Assembly (NCBI GenBank): GCA_049426725.1
Contig: JBMSYN010000010.1
Location: forward strand, 1-64,000
DNA: 64,000 nucleotides
Source of the DNA: UBA961 sp049426725
GTDB lineage: Bacteria > Bacteroidota > Ignavibacteria > Kapaibacteriales > UBA961
Reading direction: 5' to 3'
Positions within the stretch are counted from its first letter, which is position 1, and the number at the start of each line of letters is the position of its first letter. Both the position numbers and the translations under genes were made by a program. The notes beneath the pieces are model-generated. The model had not been told where the DNA came from. It worked only from the letters and a program-made list of their open reading frames with translations, and did not search any database. This document shows positions 1 to 8,496 of this stretch, piece by piece.

Positions 1-824
1 ATGATTCACTTGATTTGATGCTTGATGATTCACTTGATTTGATGCTCGATGATTCACTTGATTTGATGCTCGATGATTCGCTTGATTTGATGCTAATGGA
101 CACGACAATATTTGCTGATCTTGATGAAATAAATCCTTGGACATTGAATACAGGGCTTTCTCTTCGTAATAGGCAGGTTCAAAATGGAGTGAATTTGAGT
201 GGTAGTCAGGGGCTTTTGTCTATTGGAACAGAATTGTCGCATGAGGGAGGATTTCTTGTTGGATTTGATGCAGCCCGGCGTGTCGGAGATTCGCCCGGAC
301 CACAAGGTTGGAATGCGCGCCTTGGATATCAATATGCAGCAAGTGATTGGCTGGATATATCTGCGCAATTCACTCGATTTGGTTATCCAACAGATACAAT
401 CAATCCAGTTGCGGGCATTCCGAATATGTTTTCATTGAGTGCGACCGCATTTGCTTCCGGTTTGATGTTTGATTTGACATTTGATCGCATGTTTGGGCCT
501 GAATCTGAAACAATCAATTATTTGTCGGCAACAATCATGGGAATGATACAATGGGAACATCTTCGCATCACGCCGATTGCTTCTGTTGTAGGGACGAGAT
601 ATACGATTGCGACAAGAAGATTACTCATTAATAGACCAGGAAAATTACAGACCATTTCCGGCATTGCCATGACATCAATTGGATGCGCACTCGCTTATGA
701 TATCTCAAGGCAATGGTCAATTACAGCGACACCAATGCTGCTGTATACTCCCCAAAAAGATTTTTCCTCTGATGACATGCAAGCAACATTTGTCATTGGA
801 ATCAGACATCTACTTGAATTCTGA
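1..824 (+). CDS. Outer-membrane-type protein, C-terminal part (cut by left edge)
   Basis: The reading frame is open to the first base of the window, so the true start lies outside it. The visible part opens with four copies of an acidic octapeptide (DDSLDLML type), then about 240 residues of alternating polar and hydrophobic stretches, rich in Gly and aromatic residues and ending in HLLEF. That pattern resembles a bacterial outer-membrane beta-barrel that ends in an aromatic residue. I recognise no named family. Hpt begins 40 bases downstream on the same strand. The role is unknown; a surface or outer-membrane structural role is inferred only from composition. Confidence 0.6.
   Translation, partial: DSLDLMLDDSLDLMLDDSLDLMLDDSLDLMLMDTTIFADLDEINPWTLNTGLSLRNRQVQNGVNLSGSQGLLSIGTELSHEGGFLVGFDAARRVGDSPGPQGWNARLGYQYAASDWLDISAQFTRFGYPTDTINPVAGIPNMFSLSATAFASGLMFDLTFDRMFGPESETINYLSATIMGMIQWEHLRITPIASVVGTRYTIATRRLLINRPGKLQTISGIAMTSIGCALAYDISRQWSITATPMLLYTPQKDFSSDDMQATFVIGIRHLLEF
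3..98 (+). repeat. 24-bp in-frame tandem repeat, four visible copies
   Basis: Four consecutive 24-base units start at 3, 27, 51 and 75, each of the form GATTCACTTGATTTGATGCT plus four bases. They encode DSLDLMLD repeats. Units 2 and 3 are identical, unit 1 differs by one silent base, and unit 4 differs near its middle and end. The array probably continues to the left of the window. Because 24 is a multiple of three, copy-number change would alter protein length without a frameshift. Confidence 0.9.
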
Positions 825-864
825 CAATAATTCGCTAATATCGATTGTCATTTTTGAGAAGAAT

Positions 865-1407
865 ATGTCCTCCATCATCCGCATTCAAGATTTACGATTC
901 ACAGAATATGTCACTCCCGATGCAATTGCGCGTCGCGTGCACGAGATTGCTCAAGCTCTTGATGAGAAATTCGAGGGAATTGATTCCATCTTAACAATCA
1001 TAACATTGAAGGGTGCTTTTGTTTTTGCTGCTGATCTGATTCGTTGCATGAAGACACCCATGTTGATTGACATGGTGAAGGCATCAAGTTATAAAGGAGG
1101 AGTGTCCTCATCAGGAACAGTTACATTGAGTAAGTTTACGGAAGAATATGATGGTAAGCATGTACTGATCATTGAAGACATCGTGGATTCCGGCAGGACA
1201 ATTCATGCATTGCAGGATGCTCTCAAAGAGAAAAACATTGCATCATGTACGATTGCTGCCTTATGTTCAAAGCCATCACAACATACGATTGAAATTTCTC
1301 AGGATTTTGTGGGATTTGAATTGCCACCGGTATTTATAGTCGGATATGGATTAGATTATAAAGAAATGGGCAGGGGATTACCCGGAATATGGCGCTGCAT
1401 TGATTAG
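865..1407 (+). CDS. hpt: Hypoxanthine phosphoribosyltransferase
   Basis: A 180-residue type I phosphoribosyltransferase, the usual size for the family. It salvages hypoxanthine (and often guanine) with PRPP to give IMP or GMP in the cytosol. The PRPP-binding loop reads VLIIEDIVDSGRT, with the paired acidic residues followed by DSGRT. LKGAFVFAADL near residue 52 matches the pyrophosphate-binding loop, and VGYGLDYKEMGRGLP near the end is typical of HPRT. The ATG at 865 is preceded by GAGAAG and the conserved domain begins just after it; the same frame is open further upstream but without family features. The stop overlaps by 4 bases the stop of the convergent TPR lipoprotein gene. Confidence 0.93.
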   Translation: MSSIIRIQDLRFTEYVTPDAIARRVHEIAQALDEKFEGIDSILTIITLKGAFVFAADLIRCMKTPMLIDMVKASSYKGGVSSSGTVTLSKFTEEYDGKHVLIIEDIVDSGRTIHALQDALKEKNIASCTIAALCSKPSQHTIEISQDFVGFELPPVFIVGYGLDYKEMGRGLPGIWRCID

Positions 1408-3554
1408 GGAGGATCGCTAGATTTCAATGAATCGACTGGGCTGTTATTTTCCGGAAGTGAGATATTTACCGATCCGGGCTGAAGCATATTGCCCGGCAAT
1501 TGCAATGGTTGATTTGGATTCAACTGCAGATTGTTTTTTTGACTCTTTCTATTTTTGATTGGTTCTCGCTGATCTTGCTGTTGTTGATTAATGATGATGG
1601 TATTGTCTTTTTGTTGAGTATTCAATTCGGGAGTAGATGAGCCCGAGATAGAATCAACTTGTGGTGCCGATACTGAATCAGGAAGGGGTTTCCTATCGAT
1701 TATTTTCCCGGTTTTAACATCATAGATCCCACTTTTGTATGCCAATCCGATTTCAACGCCTGCTCTTACATCTTTCGCATATTCAGATTGAGGATAACGT
1801 TCAACAAGCAGACGATAATAATATAGGGCACTATCTGTTTGCATGAGATTGTTTTCGAACATCCAACCAAGAGAGTACAATGCTTTTGGGGCAAGAGGTG
1901 AATCACGATATTCTTCCGCAATTCTATTGAATTGTCTTGCGGCTAGGATATAATTTGAAACATTTCTGAAGCGAACTCCTGATGAGTATAATTCAGCCAG
2001 AGTATCTATGGTTACAGCTTCCGTGAAACCCATGATTTGCCGTGCTTCTCTACCATATTCAGTTTTACCATAATCATAGGCAAGAATTTCAAGGAGAGAA
2101 TCAGACAATTCGGGTTGCTCTTTGCGAACCATTTTTTGATAACTGTACAAATACTGAGGTCGATTGGTATCATTGATTCTGACAGTTTCATAAGCAAGTT
2201 TATAATAGTGACTTGCTGAATCTACATTATTCAATTGATCATGAATTCTTGCCAATTGATAATGTGCAAAACAGAATTTTGCATTCACTGAATCAGGATA
2301 TTGCTGTGTTGAATCGATATGCATTGAATCAACAATGGCTTTACCTTTGGCAAGCATTTCATGTTTCATGCTCCAATCAGAAATGAGCGCAAAATACTTT
2401 CCGGCTGCATCCATTACAGGTGATTTTACAGTTTTGGATTTTGAGAAGAAATGTTTTGCTTCATCATATTTTCCTTGCTTATATAAACTCATTGCATTTT
2501 CAAAATATGCCACCGGTATTGCTTGAAAGCCGGCATATTTTTCAGATTCTTTTGCAAGCGTATTGAACTCATCTCTTTTACCTTGTAATCTGAGCATGCG
2601 AAGTCTTTGACCAAGAATATCCGGCTTATATTCCTTGAAATTCTCATTCCCATCCAAATCATCAAGAATTTCCTGTGCTTCTGCAAATCGCTTCATATAC
2701 ATCAGGCAGGCTGCTTTGTATAACTCGGCTTCGAATTCTTGAATCAATTCCGGACTTTCTTCCAAAACAAGATCGAATTCTTTCAATGCTTTATCGAATC
2801 TTCCCAAGCGATAATACAAAGAAGCCAAATCCAATTGCCAACGTGCTCGAATTTCTCCATCATCGCTTTGGGCAATGGCTTGTCTATATGGTCTTACGGC
2901 TTCATCTTCATCAGATTCAAAAATTGCTTGTTCAGCCATGAATCTGAATGTTTCGGAAAGAATATCATAGCGCTTTTTAAACCATGCAATATCAGCTGTA
3001 CGAGATAGCATGGTTTTACCCAATGCATATTTTCTTTGGATGAGATATACTTTGGAGAGCAATAAATGTGCATCGGGAGATAACTCTCCAAGAGGAAATT
3101 TGTCGATCAATTCAGAGCATTTGATTTCAGCGGACACCCATTCACTTTGATAGAAAAAAGATTTTGCCATGAGAAGGAGCGTTCCTTCCACATAATCTGA
3201 TTTTGGATGTTGTTTGAGAATTTTCGATCCTTTTATGATCACTGAATCCAATTTTACTTTCACGGGTTGGAGTCGTGATTGTTCAATCATGATGTCTTTA
3301 AGGAATTGGGGAATTTCCGCAGGTTTCCCAAATGCATCTTGACCAAATCTCATTCCGCTGTCAACAGGAGTTAGAACGCGTGGCTTTTGCCTGCGCATGA
3401 TTTCCGTGCCCTCGAAGTCATATTCTGTTTCCCAAATCAACCTATCCATGTTATAGTATGTGTTGAAATAGGTTGTGAAATTGTCATATGTATGACAACC
3501 GTTAAGGATCAATCCTGATAAAAGGATGATGTATAGAATTGAGAATCTTTTCAT
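1404..3554 (-). CDS. TPR lipoprotein, PorW/SprE-like (candidate T9SS accessory)
   Basis: A 716-residue protein with a lipoprotein signal peptide (hydrophobic stretch then LNGC, predicted lipidated Cys at about residue 20). The mature N-terminus has the YFNTYYNMDRL signature, close to the FNxYYNxxxA start seen in PorW/SprE-type lipoproteins of T9SS and gliding bacteria. Multiple tetratricopeptide-like helices run from about residue 110 to 610, followed by a low-complexity Ser/Gln/Asn/Pro-rich tail. It is last in a minus-strand series after mnmA and a GWxTD gene, overlapping the latter by 4 bases (ATGA). Given the T9SS cargo in this window, a role in that system is plausible, but the PorW assignment is by resemblance only. 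A generic outer-membrane TPR lipoprotein is the alternative. Confidence 0.7.
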   Translation of the reverse strand: MKRFSILYIILLSGLILNGCHTYDNFTTYFNTYYNMDRLIWETEYDFEGTEIMRRQKPRVLTPVDSGMRFGQDAFGKPAEIPQFLKDIMIEQSRLQPVKVKLDSVIIKGSKILKQHPKSDYVEGTLLLMAKSFFYQSEWVSAEIKCSELIDKFPLGELSPDAHLLLSKVYLIQRKYALGKTMLSRTADIAWFKKRYDILSETFRFMAEQAIFESDEDEAVRPYRQAIAQSDDGEIRARWQLDLASLYYRLGRFDKALKEFDLVLEESPELIQEFEAELYKAACLMYMKRFAEAQEILDDLDGNENFKEYKPDILGQRLRMLRLQGKRDEFNTLAKESEKYAGFQAIPVAYFENAMSLYKQGKYDEAKHFFSKSKTVKSPVMDAAGKYFALISDWSMKHEMLAKGKAIVDSMHIDSTQQYPDSVNAKFCFAHYQLARIHDQLNNVDSASHYYKLAYETVRINDTNRPQYLYSYQKMVRKEQPELSDSLLEILAYDYGKTEYGREARQIMGFTEAVTIDTLAELYSSGVRFRNVSNYILAARQFNRIAEEYRDSPLAPKALYSLGWMFENNLMQTDSALYYYRLLVERYPQSEYAKDVRAGVEIGLAYKSGIYDVKTGKIIDRKPLPDSVSAPQVDSISGSSTPELNTQQKDNTIIINQQQQDQREPIKNRKSQKNNLQLNPNQPLQLPGNMLQPGSVNISLPENNSPVDSLKSSDPP

Positions 3555-4903
3555 CGTGCCCCCGAATAACGATATTTAACTCCTGCAGGAAAAGGAGTGG
3601 TAAGACGGAAATCTTCAAATCCGCTATTGTCAACAAATGTGAATTGCCTTTGATCTTGATAGATCCATCGTGCAAAGGTTCTACCATCTGATCCGCGCGG
3701 CGTGCGTTCTACTTGTGCTGGTTGTCCGAAAATGATATAGACCATTCCCATATCTGTCATCCAACCTTCGGTATATGATCTGAAATTTTTATTGGCAAAA
3801 TCGATTCTTCCATAATAATCTTCAAAAGCTTCATTTCGTGAAGTTGATGGATTGGGATCAAAGGATTTCCAATACTCTTCAAAAAGCATGCGTTTCGTTT
3901 CATCATCATCACCTTCATTGATATGATCAATCTCAGCTTGTGTTGCTATGAAACGTAATTGTCGAATCGCTTTTTTTAAATCCTGATAAACCAAGCCGCC
4001 GATTGTCTGCTCGATTGTGAGTGGTCGAATGACACGTGTGAGTTCTTTGTCCAAAGAATCACCTTTCATGCTATGTGCCATTAAAATCAGTTTATATGAT
4101 TTCGCTCGTAATATCGGCAATTGTTTCACGGGAATATACAAATGTTGCGATTCTGCTCTCCCTGCGGCATACGTCACCGGGGCAGACTTCACAAATTCCT
4201 CTTCCAAATCTTCATCCATGATTGAATATGAAATGCCAATCACATCGTCTTTTGGCATCCCAAAATGATACAGTTCTACATAGAGAAAAAAACCATCATT
4301 CAATCCTGCCACATTATTGGAAAGATGTGGAGTGATGACAATTGGTCCTTGACTTTTTTCTTCAATTGCCGCGGCAAACATCACCGAGCTAAACATATAT
4401 CGATGATTTTTTTCCGTTCTTGACCAATTGGGAATCGAGATTTCGCGAACCTCTCGAATATCTGTATTTGCGATTGCATCATGCACATTGATGAAACATG
4501 AATGGAAGCCAAATGATGCGGGAATGCGAAATTGCACATAATCGAATTCTGCATTCATTCCTCTAGATTGTTCATAGGTTTCTGCAAAAAGAGTGCGGTC
4601 CAGATTTTTTTCGGCTATTTTTTTTCCATTTGTATCACGAATTGAAAGCGAAATGGAAATCTTTGCGCTAAAACCTTGTTTTTCAGGTGTGAATTGCAAT
4701 GATTCATACGGTATTGTTGCATACACATCTATGAATGGAAGAGAATCTCCATCTGATTTGAACCAAAAAACATCAGCATGGATTACGGACATTTTTTTTG
4801 TGATTCCATTTGACTGCCTGAACTGAGCATGAAGATAATCGGGAAGTATCATGATGATGATCACGAAGCATAATGTCATACTATGCTGAATGCATTTAAT
4901 CAT
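3551..4903 (-). CDS. GWxTD domain-containing exported protein
   Basis: A 450-residue protein with an N-terminal signal peptide ending near LHAQ (about residue 27). The defining motif appears near residue 385 as EGWMTDMGMVYIIFGQP, followed by RWIYQDQRQFTFVD, both typical of the GWxTD family found in FCB and Acidobacteria. The N-terminal part looks like beta-rich periplasmic sandwich domains. The molecular role of the family is not established. The gene overlaps mnmA by 8 bases upstream and the TPR lipoprotein gene by 4 bases downstream, so the three are probably co-transcribed and translationally coupled. Confidence 0.88.
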   Translation of the reverse strand: MIKCIQHSMTLCFVIIIMILPDYLHAQFRQSNGITKKMSVIHADVFWFKSDGDSLPFIDVYATIPYESLQFTPEKQGFSAKISISLSIRDTNGKKIAEKNLDRTLFAETYEQSRGMNAEFDYVQFRIPASFGFHSCFINVHDAIANTDIREVREISIPNWSRTEKNHRYMFSSVMFAAAIEEKSQGPIVITPHLSNNVAGLNDGFFLYVELYHFGMPKDDVIGISYSIMDEDLEEEFVKSAPVTYAAGRAESQHLYIPVKQLPILRAKSYKLILMAHSMKGDSLDKELTRVIRPLTIEQTIGGLVYQDLKKAIRQLRFIATQAEIDHINEGDDDETKRMLFEEYWKSFDPNPSTSRNEAFEDYYGRIDFANKNFRSYTEGWMTDMGMVYIIFGQPAQVERTPRGSDGRTFARWIYQDQRQFTFVDNSGFEDFRLTTPFPAGVKYRYSGAR

Positions 4904-6023
4904 CTACTATCGACTCAAGTTCAGACATGCGATCGATGATGCCTCCGCCTATGACATCATTTCCCTCATAAAGCACTATGGATTGTCCCGGTGTGATTGC
5001 TTTGCGAGCTTCATGAAAGATTACATGCAATCGTCCATCGGGCAATAATCTGCATTCCGCTGGGGCACCTTCATCTTTATATCTGATTTTCACGGTGAAT
5101 GTTTTGGTGCCTTCAATGGTTGCATACTTGATGAAATTCACGGAGTGAGCAATCAATTCTTTTGAAAGAAGGGCATCTTCTTTACCAACGATCACTTCAT
5201 TAGTGTCTGCAAGTACATTCAACACATAGAGCGGTTCCGGTGATGAAATTCCCAAACCTTTTCTTTGCCCAACGGTATAGCCATGATAGCCATTGTGAGA
5301 CCCAATCACTTCTCCATCCATGATGATATCTCCAATCCCCGCCTTTTGATCCAAGTCAGGCACCATGTCGCGCATGAATCTTTTATAATCATTATCAGGA
5401 ATGAAACATATTTCATACGATTCAGGTTTTTTGGCAATGCTAAGCCCGAAACGTTCGGCTTCGGCTCTGGAGCGCTCTTTGGTAAATCCGGTCAGAGGAA
5501 ATAATGTGCGGGATAAATGCTCTTGAGTCAAACCCCATAATGCATAGGATTGATCTTTCAAATTGTCTGAATCTCGGGAGAGCACATAACGCTCTGTAAT
5601 CGGATCATGAGAAATATCCGCATAATGTCCGGTTGCAATCCATTGTGCGCCAAGCATATTAGCTTTGCGAATCATCTCGCCCCATTTAATCGTGCGATTG
5701 CATTTTACGCAAGGATTTGGAGTATTCCCCTCAAGATAATCATCAACAAAATAGTTTATGACTTCCTCTTTGAAGCGTTCGGACCAGTCCACTACATAAT
5801 GCGGTATGCCACGGGCATTGCACACTCGACGGGCATCATTGATGCCATCAAGAGAGCAGCAGGATGAATCATTTCCAACATTGCCACCAACATCTTCATA
5901 TCTATAAGTTTTGATGGTGATTCCAATCACTTCATATCCCTGCTCATGCAAAAGACATGCAGCCACGGAGGAATCCACTCCACCGGACATCCCAACCAGA
6001 ACTCTATTTGGATTTCTTTTCAT
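4896..6023 (-). CDS. mnmA: tRNA-specific 2-thiouridylase MnmA
   Basis: A 375-residue cytosolic enzyme that 2-thiolates uridine 34 of Lys, Glu and Gln tRNAs using ATP and a persulfide relay. The PP-loop is VGMSGGVDSSVAACLL at residues 11-26. NPCVKCNRTIKWG near residue 105 carries the first catalytic Cys, and SYEICFIPDNDY near residue 200 carries the second. GHNGYHGYTVGQRKGLGI-type residues and a C-terminal beta-barrel complete the family pattern. The ATG at 6023 is chosen because the PP-loop starts within ten residues. It is the first gene of a tight group with the GWxTD and TPR lipoprotein genes, an uncommon pairing of tRNA modification with envelope functions. Confidence 0.96.
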   Translation of the reverse strand: MKRNPNRVLVGMSGGVDSSVAACLLHEQGYEVIGITIKTYRYEDVGGNVGNDSSCCSLDGINDARRVCNARGIPHYVVDWSERFKEEVINYFVDDYLEGNTPNPCVKCNRTIKWGEMIRKANMLGAQWIATGHYADISHDPITERYVLSRDSDNLKDQSYALWGLTQEHLSRTLFPLTGFTKERSRAEAERFGLSIAKKPESYEICFIPDNDYKRFMRDMVPDLDQKAGIGDIIMDGEVIGSHNGYHGYTVGQRKGLGISSPEPLYVLNVLADTNEVIVGKEDALLSKELIAHSVNFIKYATIEGTKTFTVKIRYKDEGAPAECRLLPDGRLHVIFHEARKAITPGQSIVLYEGNDVIGGGIIDRMSELESIVDD

Positions 6024-6093
6024 GCTTATTTAAATTCTTATGAGGTCATTCCTGACGATTCATGGGGAACGATAGTCTACTAGTGCAGAACTT

Positions 6094-6411
6094 TCAACTG
6101 CTAAGTTTAAGCCCAACAATACCTGTCAGTACAAGAAATGCTGAAAATAGTCTCCACATGCTGCCTGAATCACCATAAAAGATGATGCCGATAGCCATGG
6201 TTCCAACGGCACCGATGCCAGTCCAAACCATGTATGCAGTACCAATTGGTATTGTTTTTTGAGCCATCCAAAGAAATGTAAAGCTCAATGCCATTGAACT
6301 AATGGCAAGAATCGTGCCCCATAGCCGATATATGGGGTTTTGGGTGAGTTTCATGCCAATTGGCCAACCCATTTCGCATATTCCGGCTAAAAACAGATAT
6401 ATCCAATCCAT
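6094..6411 (-). CDS. sugE: SMR-family efflux protein, SugE/Gdx-like guanidinium exporter
   Basis: A 105-residue four-helix inner-membrane transporter. It keeps the conserved membrane Glu in AGICEMGW (residue 13) that couples substrate and protons in small multidrug resistance proteins. LKLTQNP, GTAYMVWTGIGAVGTM and the C-terminal GIVGLKLSS match the SugE/Gdx branch closely; that branch exports guanidinium, whereas EmrE is broad-range. I chose the ATG at 6411 because GGAG stands eight bases before it; an in-frame ATG at 6438 has no ribosome site and would add ten unusual residues. It lies 70 bases upstream of mnmA on the same strand. I looked for a guanidine riboswitch upstream and saw none. 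Confidence 0.9.
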   Translation of the reverse strand: MDWIYLFLAGICEMGWPIGMKLTQNPIYRLWGTILAISSMALSFTFLWMAQKTIPIGTAYMVWTGIGAVGTMAIGIIFYGDSGSMWRLFSAFLVLTGIVGLKLSS

Positions 6412-6681
6412 TGATGCTGCTCCAAAAAACTCATGCAAAATTACTGAAATGGTCTGTCTAAAGGGGTCTTTTTCATGGTAATTAGCGCATTTTTCAAGCT
6501 CTTTGAATATGCCTGATCAAACAGATTTTGCTCATTAAAGGGCGTGATTATGCCATAAACTCCATATGATTAAGAACACGCTGATGTATCATAACGATAT
6601 TAGGGGAAAATTTCATGTATAAGTTTCACTCTATTATTCGTAGTTTTAAGCCGTTAAATTTTGATAAACCCCGAATTTTGC
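6412..6681. other. Divergent intergenic region, nothing recognised
   Basis: About 270 bases separate the divergent sugE-like gene and the 604-residue protein gene. It must contain both promoters and is AT-rich. I found no strong inverted repeat with a U-run, no tRNA-like fold and no riboswitch I could name. TAGTTTTA near 6647 is a weak match to a Bacteroidetes -7 element. Confidence 0.4.
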
Positions 6682-8496
6682 ATGAATTATATACATGATT
6701 TTCACATCCCTGTAATGGGACTATCTTTCTCGGTAGATACTCCTCTCAAAGTTGCTCATTATGGCATCTCTTCCGTTGTTTCCATCATGGAGGAAGATCT
6801 GCTTGAGATGATGAGGGAGCATCATTCAAAAAAGAATGGGATTCCTTTCGAACCTGTTGACAAAAAAGAGTTTGATTCCAGAGCCAAGCGTATCACCGCT
6901 TATTGCAATTTGCTTGATGTATTGGTGAAGCAAAACATAGAGAAACTTCGCCAACAGGATTTTACATTTGGCTCTGAAATCGTGAAGTATTTTGAATTAT
7001 TGCCCGAACAATCACCTGTAAAAGCCAGATATCGTGAGATGCTCTTGTGTACTGATCAAGAGCAGAGACTGGCACTCGAAGCAGAACTCAGAAAGGCAAT
7101 AGTACCAGGTTATATTGATGTCAACATCATGTCCAAAGTGGACAATTTAGGTGCCACAAAAACAGGCGAGCCGTTGCCAGTTGAACAATCCGATGCTTTG
7201 ACCGCTCTCCGTGGATATGCTCAAAGCGTACTCAATTCCTCGATAGTATTTTCTGCGGGCTATAATCCAAGACTATACAATTACATTGCTGCTTTTGATG
7301 ACTTCTATCCAAATGAATGCGGCATGTTAAAAAAACGCGTGATCCTCAAAGTGAGTGATTATCGAAGTGCCGTTGTACAAGGGAAGATTCTTGCAAAAAA
7401 AGGAATTTGGGTTTCTGAATTTCGAATTGAATCGGGTTTGAATTGTGGTGGTCATGCTTTTGCAACTGATGGATTGCTTTGCGGACCAATCCTTCAATCA
7501 TTCAAAGAGAATAGACATGCCATGCGTGAGGAATTATTCACGCTTTGCAATGCCTCACTCGAAGCTGCCGGAAGAAATGTCTTTCCTGATTTTCCCATGC
7601 AAAGAATCACGTATCAAGGTGGTATTGGCACTGCGCATGAACAACAATTTTTGATTGATTTTTATGAATTGGATGGTACAGGATGGGGCAGTCCATTCTT
7701 GCTAGTGCCGGAAGCAACCAATGTTGATGATGTGACGCTTAATGCTTTGGCAACCGCCGAACAGGATGATTATTATTTGAGTGGCGCATCTCCGCTTGGT
7801 ATCCCTTTCAATCATTTTAGAAAAAGTGGTTCACAAAAATTGCGCGATGATCGTGTGGCAGCGGGCAAACCAGGGAATCCATGCGTCAAGAAATTACTCA
7901 TATCCAATACAGAATACACACAAGAACCTATCTGTACTTCTTCAATCAAATATCAACGGTTAAAGCTTGATGAATTGAAACAAGCAGGATTGCCTGAAGA
8001 GGAATACAAAAAGAGATTCTCTGCTATTGTGGAGAAGGATTGCCTGTGTACGGGTTTGGGAACGACTGCTTTGCTCAAGAATGACATTGTCAATAAGCAG
8101 CATAAGCCGGAAGGAGTGATTATTTGTCCCGGACCAAATCTTGCATACTTTTCCGGAACATTCACATTGGCCCAGATGATTGATCACATCTATGGTAGAA
8201 CCAATGTGCGTAACTCAGTTGAGAGAGCATCCTTATTCGTCAATGAGCTAGTTCTCTATGTCAAATATCTCCTCAAGGAAATTGACAGAAATGCACTAAC
8301 GCTCAATCAAAATACATTCAGAACCCTGAATGCATTCAAAACAAATCTTCTTGCAGGCATTGAGTATTATAAAGGAATCAATGCAGATTTCTTGAAGAAT
8401 TGTTCTTATGAATGTCCTGACATGATTGAGGAACTTGAGCGCCATGCAAAAGACATTGAAGCAATTGAGATTCCATCGCTTGTCATAGCTTCTTGA
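6682..8496 (+). CDS. Conserved-looking 604-residue protein of unknown function
   Basis: A soluble protein without signal peptide or membrane segment. It starts IPVMGLSFSVDTPLKVA, reminiscent of FMN-dependent TIM-barrel enzymes such as nitronate monooxygenases. The segments GLNCGGHAF (near residue 258) and YQGGIGTAHEQQFL (near 312) look like the Gly-His and Gly-Gly phosphate-binding loops of such barrels. Cys residues cluster in the last third (NPCVKK, EPICTSS, EKDCLCTGLG). I believe similar long proteins occur in Bacteroidota, but I cannot name a characterised member. The start at 6682 is the first ATG; a TTG seven codons earlier is in frame and no good ribosome site marks either. The gene stands alone, and its TGA abuts the stop of the convergent serine hydrolase gene. 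The flavoenzyme idea is weak inference. Confidence 0.6.
   Translation: MNYIHDFHIPVMGLSFSVDTPLKVAHYGISSVVSIMEEDLLEMMREHHSKKNGIPFEPVDKKEFDSRAKRITAYCNLLDVLVKQNIEKLRQQDFTFGSEIVKYFELLPEQSPVKARYREMLLCTDQEQRLALEAELRKAIVPGYIDVNIMSKVDNLGATKTGEPLPVEQSDALTALRGYAQSVLNSSIVFSAGYNPRLYNYIAAFDDFYPNECGMLKKRVILKVSDYRSAVVQGKILAKKGIWVSEFRIESGLNCGGHAFATDGLLCGPILQSFKENRHAMREELFTLCNASLEAAGRNVFPDFPMQRITYQGGIGTAHEQQFLIDFYELDGTGWGSPFLLVPEATNVDDVTLNALATAEQDDYYLSGASPLGIPFNHFRKSGSQKLRDDRVAAGKPGNPCVKKLLISNTEYTQEPICTSSIKYQRLKLDELKQAGLPEEEYKKRFSAIVEKDCLCTGLGTTALLKNDIVNKQHKPEGVIICPGPNLAYFSGTFTLAQMIDHIYGRTNVRNSVERASLFVNELVLYVKYLLKEIDRNALTLNQNTFRTLNAFKTNLLAGIEYYKGINADFLKNCSYECPDMIEELERHAKDIEAIEIPSLVIAS

Noticed and set aside
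93..368. 91-codon minus-strand open frame opposite the first gene
   Set aside because: Its composition is that of a shadow frame, with no ribosome site, while the plus-strand frame has a coherent beta-barrel-like protein.
6412..6681. Guanidine riboswitch expected upstream of a sugE-like gene
   Set aside because: I found no ACGR-loop hairpin pair or ykkC-like conserved blocks, so I do not claim one.
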